In this document: positions 5,651 to 10,340 of the stretch, in pieces | Layout of the letters: every line of letters begins with the position of its first letter | Position numbering within the stretch: the first letter of the stretch is position 1 | DNA from: JBHGBB01 sp041946755 | GTDB lineage: Bacteria > UBP4 > UBA4092 > JAOAEQ01 | DNA length: 10,340 bases | NCBI GenBank assembly: GCA_041946755.1 | Contig: JBHGBB010000142.1 | Coordinates: 1 to 10,340, forward strand | Direction of reading: 5' to 3' | Notes under the pieces: model-generated | Databases searched by the model: none | The model's input: the letters and a program-made list of their open reading frames with translations, nothing else | Told to the model about the DNA's origin: nothing | Position numbers and translations under genes: made by a program

Positions 5651-5691
5651 TAACCCTAACCCAACGACTTCTTTTTAAAATATCATTCAAC

Positions 5692-7440
5692 TTAAAAGAT
5701 CGGTGACAACCGGTATTGTAGATTATAGAGCCTTGAATAGATACCGTTCGCTTCAATCAGTTCTTGATGCGTTCCTTTTTCGGCGACGGTCCCATCTTCT
5801 AAAACAATAATCTTATTCGCATGCTGGATCGTCGATAACCGATGCGCGATAATGATACTGGTCCGGTTTGCAGTCAGGTTTTTCAACGCATCCTGAATCA
5901 ATAGTTCGGTTTCGGAATCGACTGCAGAAGTCGCTTCATCAAGTATCAGAATCGGAGCGTTTTTCAATATCGCCCGCGCTATCGAAACCCGTTGTTTCTG
6001 GCCGCCGGAAAGTTTTATGCCTCGTTCTCCGATAAGGGTATCGTATTGGTTCGGTAATTCCAAAATAAATTCATGAGCATGCGCCGCTTTCGCCGCCGCG
6101 ATTATTTCCGATTCGGTAGCTTTCAAATTCCCATAATAGATATTCTCTTTAACCGTTCCCGTGAATAGGAATACATCCTGGAGTACCAGCCCGATTTTCG
6201 CTCTGAGATAAGAAGTGGATAAATCCCTTAAATCATATCCGGCTAACGTTATTTTCCCTTCGTTCGGGTCATAGAACCGGGGGATAAGATTGATAATGGT
6301 GGTTTTCCCCGCGCCGCTGGAGCCGACCAAGGCTACCGTTTCCCCATCTTCTATCCGGAACGAGGAGTTGATTAAAACCGGGAACCCTTCTTTATATGCG
6401 AAGGTAACATTCTGGAACTCGATATCGTGTTTAGCTAGTTTGGGAGATACCGCATGTTTGGAATCCATAATATCCGGTTCGGTATCGATAATTTCATAGA
6501 TCCGTTTCCCACCGGTAATCGCTCTTTGGATAGTATCGACTACCCGGCCGAGTTGCATTATCGGCCGATAGAAGTATTGGAGGTATAAAAAGAACGCGAC
6601 TAGGTTGGCAATGGATAGCTGTTTAACCATAGCGAGTTTACCGCCGTACCAGATCACCATAATCATCCCGATACTACTCGCTAGTTCAACAATCGGGAAT
6701 CGGGTAGATAGATACCAGATAGTTTTCATCGTCGCCCGATAATGGTCGATACTTTTCTCTTCGAACCGGTCGAGTTCGTAATCTTCCCGGGTAAAAGATT
6801 GGATTACCGATATCCCGGATAGATTATCCTGCATTTTCGCTCCGATTTCCGCTAGTTTCTGTTGTGCGGTATGGTATGCCGACCGGGCATTCTTGCCATA
6901 GTTCCGAACCAGAAAAATCAGGATTGGTACCGGAATTAAAGTGACTAAGGCTAACCGCCAGTCGAGATAGAATAGGATTATATTCGCCCCGATAAATAGA
7001 ATTACCGCGGTAACAATGTCCGGAATAGCATGAGAAAGTAACTCTTCAGTCATAGCTAAATCGCTAATCATCCGGGTGGTTATCTGGCCGGTCTGCCGGT
7101 CGTGATAATACCTGAGCGATAATTTCTGCAAGTGTTCATATAACTGGATTCTGATATCGGATAACGTCCCCCAACCGACTTGATGGGCGTAAAAGGTGTT
7201 ACCGAAACTGGCTACTGCCCGTAATATATATACCCCAAGCGCAATGAGAGTAAGTTGGTTAATCATCCACCAGCCGGATTGGCCCATGGTTTCCAGTTTC
7301 TGGATGACTAAAACTAATTGCCGAATGATTAATGGCGCGATGAGTTCCGACCCGGTCAGAAACAGCATGCTTAATATAGCGATAATCATTTTGGTCTGAT
7401 GCCGCCGGGCTTGTTTGAGGATCCTAAATATATATTTCAT
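5692..7440 (-). CDS. ABC exporter, fused transmembrane and ATPase domains (MsbA/LmrA type)
   Basis: The 582-residue protein has the normal length for a half-transporter that works as a homodimer or heterodimer in the inner membrane. The N-terminal part (about 1-310) is a six-helix exporter domain with the HDRQTGQITTRMISDL coupling region. The ATPase domain follows: Walker A GSSGAGKTT (373-381), Q-loop Q421 in LVLQDVFLF, signature LSGGQKQR (477-484), Walker B ILILDEATSAVD (497-508) with catalytic E502, and H532 in IIAHRLS. All ATPase residues are intact. The substrate could be lipid, peptide or drug and cannot be read from sequence. ATG 7440 has no strong SD. The gene starts next to the CACGAA repeat tract. 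No partner exporter gene is present in the window, so a homodimer is simplest. Confidence 0.93.
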   Translation of the reverse strand: MKYIFRILKQARRHQTKMIIAILSMLFLTGSELIAPLIIRQLVLVIQKLETMGQSGWWMINQLTLIALGVYILRAVASFGNTFYAHQVGWGTLSDIRIQLYEHLQKLSLRYYHDRQTGQITTRMISDLAMTEELLSHAIPDIVTAVILFIGANIILFYLDWRLALVTLIPVPILIFLVRNYGKNARSAYHTAQQKLAEIGAKMQDNLSGISVIQSFTREDYELDRFEEKSIDHYRATMKTIWYLSTRFPIVELASSIGMIMVIWYGGKLAMVKQLSIANLVAFFLYLQYFYRPIMQLGRVVDTIQRAITGGKRIYEIIDTEPDIMDSKHAVSPKLAKHDIEFQNVTFAYKEGFPVLINSSFRIEDGETVALVGSSGAGKTTIINLIPRFYDPNEGKITLAGYDLRDLSTSYLRAKIGLVLQDVFLFTGTVKENIYYGNLKATESEIIAAAKAAHAHEFILELPNQYDTLIGERGIKLSGGQKQRVSIARAILKNAPILILDEATSAVDSETELLIQDALKNLTANRTSIIIAHRLSTIQHANKIIVLEDGTVAEKGTHQELIEANGIYSRLYNLQYRLSPIF

Positions 7441-7449
7441 ATGCTAAAA

Positions 7450-7639
7450 GATTTCCACGAAAACACGAAAATAAAAAAACACGAAAAGAAACTAAAACAA
7501 CTCTTATAGTTAAATCAAAAGACTAAGATTTCCACGAAAACACGAAAATAAAAAAACACGAAAAAGACTAAAAATATACTGCTATTTAAAATACAAAAAC
7601 AAAGACTACCACGAAAATACGAAAAATTGAAAACACGAA
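7450..7639. repeat. Three CCACGAA/CACGAA repeats, two identical over 38 bp
   Basis: The 38 bp at 7450-7487 recur exactly at 7527-7564, with starts 77 bp apart. Each contains CCACGAAAACACGAAAAT followed by an A-run and CACGAAAA. A third, diverged copy lies at 7609-7639. The third copy is the left inverted partner of 8024-8054. The tract fills the 208-bp gap between the exporter start and the GxxExxY stop; no gene is seen in it. Confidence 0.8.
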
Positions 7640-7648
7640 AAGAAACCT

Positions 7649-8017
7649 TTATAAAACGATTCGTTTAATTTTTAAGGTGGCCTTAGAGAAATTAAGTAAT
7701 AATCCGATTTTTAAACCGGTAGCTTTAAGATAAGATATAACCTGAGCGATATGGCTCTCATCAAACGCTTCAACTGCCTTTAATTCAACGATGATTTGGT
7801 TGTTAACCACCATATCCAGCCGATGCATTCCAATCGGTTTCCCATCAAAATAGATGGTAACTTCTTTCTGCTCTTCAACATGAAACTCGTCTTTTTTTAA
7901 TTGGAGAAGCAATGCTGCTTGATATATAGATTCTAAAAAACCCGGACCTAATGCCTTATGTACTTCAATAGCAGACTTAATTATTCTATGCGATAACTCA
8001 TCGAATTCTTTATCCAT
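7649..8017 (-). CDS. GxxExxY family protein (PD-(D/E)xK-like)
   Basis: The 122-residue protein has the hallmark GxxExxY at G26-x-x-E29-x-x-Y32 within ALGPGFLESIYQ. It is followed by HRLDMVV with D68 and IIVELKAV with E78 and K80, then QVISYLKATGLKIGLLLNF (92-110). D68 and E78-x-K80, with E29, form a PD-(D/E)xK nuclease-like core as described for this family. The length and all key residues are normal, so the protein is probably intact. Its cellular role is not established. It starts at ATG 8017 without an SD because the inverted repeat lies directly upstream; the repeat may supply the leader or promoter. It is not clearly in an operon with the exporter, being separated by the repeat tract. 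Confidence 0.9.
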   Translation of the reverse strand: MDKEFDELSHRIIKSAIEVHKALGPGFLESIYQAALLLQLKKDEFHVEEQKEVTIYFDGKPIGMHRLDMVVNNQIIVELKAVEAFDESHIAQVISYLKATGLKIGLLLNFSKATLKIKRIVL

Positions 8018-8023
8018 AGAAAT

Positions 8024-8054
8024 TTCGTGTTTTTACCTTTTCGAGATTTCGTGG
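8024..8054. repeat. Right inverted repeat of the GxxExxY cassette
   Basis: The reverse complement begins CCACGAAATCTCGAAAAG and ends AAAAACACGAA, matching the left copy at 7609-7639 with 6 mismatches in 31 bp. It lies immediately upstream of the GxxExxY start codon. Confidence 0.65.
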
Positions 8055-8133
8055 TAAGTATTTCGCTATCCAAAATAACATGAAACGTGGAATAGCTACA
8101 ACTTAAGATAACCTTGCATTTTACAAAATACAT

Positions 8134-8162
8134 TTGCAATTTATGCGGTTTAGGAGTATATT
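8134..8162 (+). promoter_or_regulatory. Candidate promoter of the SBBP-repeat gene
   Basis: TTGCAA (8134-8139) and TATATT (8157-8162) are 17 bp apart. The -35 matches consensus at only 4 of 6 positions. It would give a leader of about 85 nt that includes the 8177-8239 element. The rest of 8055-8256 shows nothing else beyond AT-rich DNA. Confidence 0.3.
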
Positions 8163-8176
8163 AATCGCAAAATACC

Positions 8177-8239
8177 GCCGCGAATATAGCGAATTATGCT
8201 AAGGTTTGTTAACCTCATCACTTCGTGTCTATTCGTGGC
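8177..8239. repeat. 63-bp inverted-repeat element, relative of 4854-4922
   Basis: The left arm GCCGCGAATATAGCGAAT (8177-8194) is inverted against TTCGTGTCTATTCGTGGC (8222-8239), allowing one gap and a few mismatches. The right arm reverse complement GCCACGAATAGACACGAA differs from 4854-4871 at one position. The element ends 7 bp before the AGGAGG of the next gene, so it would form a hairpin in that gene's leader. Confidence 0.5.
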
Positions 8240-8245
8240 AATAAT

Positions 8246-8251
8246 AGGAGG
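8246..8251 (+). promoter_or_regulatory. Ribosome binding site AGGAGG of the SBBP-repeat gene
   Basis: AGGAGG lies 5 nt before ATG 8257 and fixes that start. Confidence 0.8.
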
Positions 8252-8256
8252 ATATT

Positions 8257-10340
8257 ATGTATACCTCGTTCTTCCGTTCCAGTGTTATTCTACTGTTCTT
8301 AAGTTTTTCAGTTCTTCCGTTTTTTAGTGCAATGGCAGTTGCCGGAGTATTAGTCTATTCAACTTTTATCGGAGGCAGTAGTTCCGACCAGGTCTATGAT
8401 ATCGCGATCGATATAGGAGGAAACGCTTATGTAGTCGGTGCTACCGGTTCCTTGAATTTCCCGAAAACAGCCGGTGCGATTGATACGACTCTCGGAGGAA
8501 CCAAAGATGTATTCATCAGCAAACTTAATCCAGCCGGAACCGTTTTACTCTATTCAACCTTACTTGGAGGGAGTAACGATGATGATGGAATCGGTATCGC
8601 TGTTGATGGCAGCCAGAATATTTATGTTGTCGGATATACCCGGTCGTCAACCGATTTCCCGACTACTTCCGGTGCATATGACCAAACGTTTAACGATGCT
8701 TATTATAGCGATAATTTTATTACTAAACTGGATAATACCGGGTCGAATATCCTGTATTCAACCTTTATCGGAGGGAATGGATACGACCAGGTGCATGGAT
8801 TTGCGTTAGATAACCAGAATAATGCTTATATCACCGGATTCACCGATTCTTCGAATTACCCTTGTACTCCCGGCGCCTGGGATTCGACCTATAACGGCGG
8901 ATATGACGATATCTTTGTAACCAAACTTAGCGGCGATGGTTCATCGTTAGTATATTCAACTTATATCGGCGGGAATACTTATGATCTCGGCCTAGGTATC
9001 ACGGTCGATATTAGCGGGAACGCTTATATTACCGGATGGACCGATTCAATCAATTTCCCAGTGACCCCCGGCGTGTTTGATACTACTTTCAATGGCGGAT
9101 ATGCAGATGCATTCATAGTAAAACTCGATTCCGCTGGCGCTAATATTAGTTATGCCACCTATTTAGGCGGAAATAAATATGATTGGGGATATGATATCGG
9201 AATCGATAATTCCGGGAATGCATATATTACCGGTTATACCGAATCGTCAACTACTTTCCCAACCGTTCAAGGCGGGATTTCGACTACTTATCGTGGTGGA
9301 GGAACTGATGCCTATGTCAGCAAACTCAGCGCTGATGGTTCAACGTTACTTTATTCGATTTTTCTTGGCGGCAGCGGAGTAGATTATGGTTATGCGATTG
9401 CGGTTCGACCCGAATCGGGTGAAGCTTATGTTACCGGATATACGGAAGCGACGGCTGATTATCGGAACGCACCGCATGATTTCCCGGTTACCGCGACTGC
9501 GTTTGATACTACCTATGGCGGATATGACGATTCGTTTATCAGTAAACTCAGTGCTGATGGTTCCCAATTGCTCTATTCAAGTTTAATCGGCGGATTTGGG
9601 TTCGATTATGGTTATGGAATAGCAGTAGATAATTTCGATAATGTATATCTCACCGGCTGGTCGAACTCATCGTCTGATTTCCCGACTTCTCCCGGCGCAT
9701 ATGACCGGATATTTAACGGCGGGCAGAACGATGTTTTCGTAACCAAACTGGCGTTGAATTGGTTTAATAATCATGGCGGATTCGCGAATGCTGCCGATAC
9801 TATGTATTGGTATTATGAGAAGTATGGGGATGGTACCGCTGCCGGCACCGTATCCTGGGTAACCGGATATAACGGCCAGTCCGGAGTATTAAAACTGATG
9901 CAGAATGCCGGTGAAAAAGGGAAGATCACCCAGATATTCTCGGTAGCCAGCGCGGGATGGTATACCGCCGTTGCGAAAGTAGCTACTGATATCGCTGATA
10001 TTACTAAACAGCAGAAAGTATATTTATATCTGCAGCAATTGAATAGCGATACCGCGATAGTAGCTACCGGAAATTTAGTAGTGCAATCCGGGAATAGCGG
10101 GCTTATCGGTGCTGGGATATGGAAACAACTGCAGATATCGTTCTATGCGCAAGAGACTTTGCTAGGAATCCAGGTAGTCGGCATCAATCCGGCATCGACC
10201 AGTATTACCGGAAGTATATATATCGATGATGTTTGGGTATATGCCGGAGCAGCAGAACCGACTGAAACAGTTACCTTATCCAATCCTAGTTTCGATTCCG
10301 GAACCACTGATTGGTTAGTCCAGAATTATGCTGATGGTAC
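8257..10340 (+). CDS. Exported SBBP-repeat beta-propeller protein, 3' end beyond the window
   Basis: The frame is open for 694 codons to the window edge, with no stop. Residues 1 to about 29 form a signal peptide: R7, a hydrophobic run of I, L, F and S, then SAMAVA before a likely cut. Seven SBBP repeats begin with YSTFIGG-like motifs at residues 34, 99, 167, 233, 299, 366 and 440. Each continues with a D-x-x-GNAY(I/V)TG(Y/W)T block, FP.T.GA.D.T..GG and D.F(V/I)(T/S)KL. Seven blades of about 66 residues would make one complete propeller. From about 506 a different domain follows, with FNNHGGFANA, SGVLKLMQNAG and IYIDDVWVYAG (ending near 665), which looks like a galactose-binding or carbohydrate-binding jelly roll. 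A second such domain seems to begin at NPSFDSGTTDW. The role is probably extracellular or surface binding; the ligand is unknown. The missing C-terminus might carry a sorting tail. Confidence 0.9.
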   Translation, partial: MYTSFFRSSVILLFLSFSVLPFFSAMAVAGVLVYSTFIGGSSSDQVYDIAIDIGGNAYVVGATGSLNFPKTAGAIDTTLGGTKDVFISKLNPAGTVLLYSTLLGGSNDDDGIGIAVDGSQNIYVVGYTRSSTDFPTTSGAYDQTFNDAYYSDNFITKLDNTGSNILYSTFIGGNGYDQVHGFALDNQNNAYITGFTDSSNYPCTPGAWDSTYNGGYDDIFVTKLSGDGSSLVYSTYIGGNTYDLGLGITVDISGNAYITGWTDSINFPVTPGVFDTTFNGGYADAFIVKLDSAGANISYATYLGGNKYDWGYDIGIDNSGNAYITGYTESSTTFPTVQGGISTTYRGGGTDAYVSKLSADGSTLLYSIFLGGSGVDYGYAIAVRPESGEAYVTGYTEATADYRNAPHDFPVTATAFDTTYGGYDDSFISKLSADGSQLLYSSLIGGFGFDYGYGIAVDNFDNVYLTGWSNSSSDFPTSPGAYDRIFNGGQNDVFVTKLALNWFNNHGGFANAADTMYWYYEKYGDGTAAGTVSWVTGYNGQSGVLKLMQNAGEKGKITQIFSVASAGWYTAVAKVATDIADITKQQKVYLYLQQLNSDTAIVATGNLVVQSGNSGLIGAGIWKQLQISFYAQETLLGIQVVGINPASTSITGSIYIDDVWVYAGAAEPTETVTLSNPSFDSGTTDWLVQNYADG

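Larger units (their letters stand above)
7609..8054. mobile_element. Possible minimal mobile cassette: GxxExxY gene between 31-bp inverted repeats
   Basis: The left end (7609-7639) and the reverse complement of the right end (8024-8054) match at 25 of 31 positions without gaps. They sit only 9 bp after the stop and 6 bp before the start of the gene at 7649-8017, so almost nothing but the gene lies between them. TA flanks both outer edges, which could be a 2-bp target duplication or chance. No transposase is present, so mobilisation would need a helper or the GxxExxY protein itself. This is an inference. Confidence 0.4.

Noticed and set aside
7441..7530. Promoter for the ABC exporter on the - strand
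   Set aside because: A TATAAG-like -10 exists, but no acceptable -35 at proper spacing in the low-complexity repeats.
8474..8809. Open frame of 111 codons on the + strand
   Set aside because: It is out of frame inside the SBBP-repeat gene, whose frame is continuous with clear repeats.

Overview
The window looks like an uncultured bacterium. SD-type ribosome binding sites, sigma70-like promoters, a secreted SBBP-repeat beta-propeller protein and many dispersed CCACGAA/CACGAA repeats suggest an environmental or candidate-phylum genome. I see no marker that fixes the lineage. There are no rRNA or tRNA genes and no CRISPR array.

Left part (1-4760): a compact conflict or defence island on the + strand. 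A type II toxin-antitoxin pair (360-832) with a RelE/ParE-like toxin is followed by a three-gene, ATGA-coupled operon (1020-4692). Its product set matches the ABC-three-component (ABC-3C) class: an effector with a restriction-endonuclease-like N-terminus, a small middle component, and a DUF3732-type SMC/Rad50-like ABC ATPase with a CxxC zinc-hook-like motif. Each unit has its own near-consensus sigma70 promoter. The two promoters resemble each other, and both are preceded by tandem repeats with 23-25 bp spacing built on TCGCTGTAATC. The regulatory cassette therefore appears to be duplicated. An inverted 12-bp sequence (27-38 and 4747-4758) brackets the island.

Middle part (4693-8256): two genes on the - strand, a homodimeric-type ABC exporter (5692-7440) and a small gene of uncertain function with an HMG-box-like C-terminus (5037-5510), plus structured intergenic DNA. 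A small GxxExxY-family gene (7649-8017) is tightly enclosed by imperfect 31-bp inverted repeats, a possible minimal mobile cassette. Two shorter elements (4854-4922 and 8177-8239) carry similar inverted ends and could be gene-less relatives.

Right part (8257-10340): the 5' part of a large + strand gene for an exported protein with seven SBBP repeats of about 66 residues, enough for one complete seven-bladed propeller. At least one jelly-roll-like module follows, and the gene runs off the window.

The strongest candidate for an unusual system is the ABC-3C operon together with its toxin-antitoxin neighbour under duplicated control regions. The GxxExxY/inverted-repeat cassette is second.
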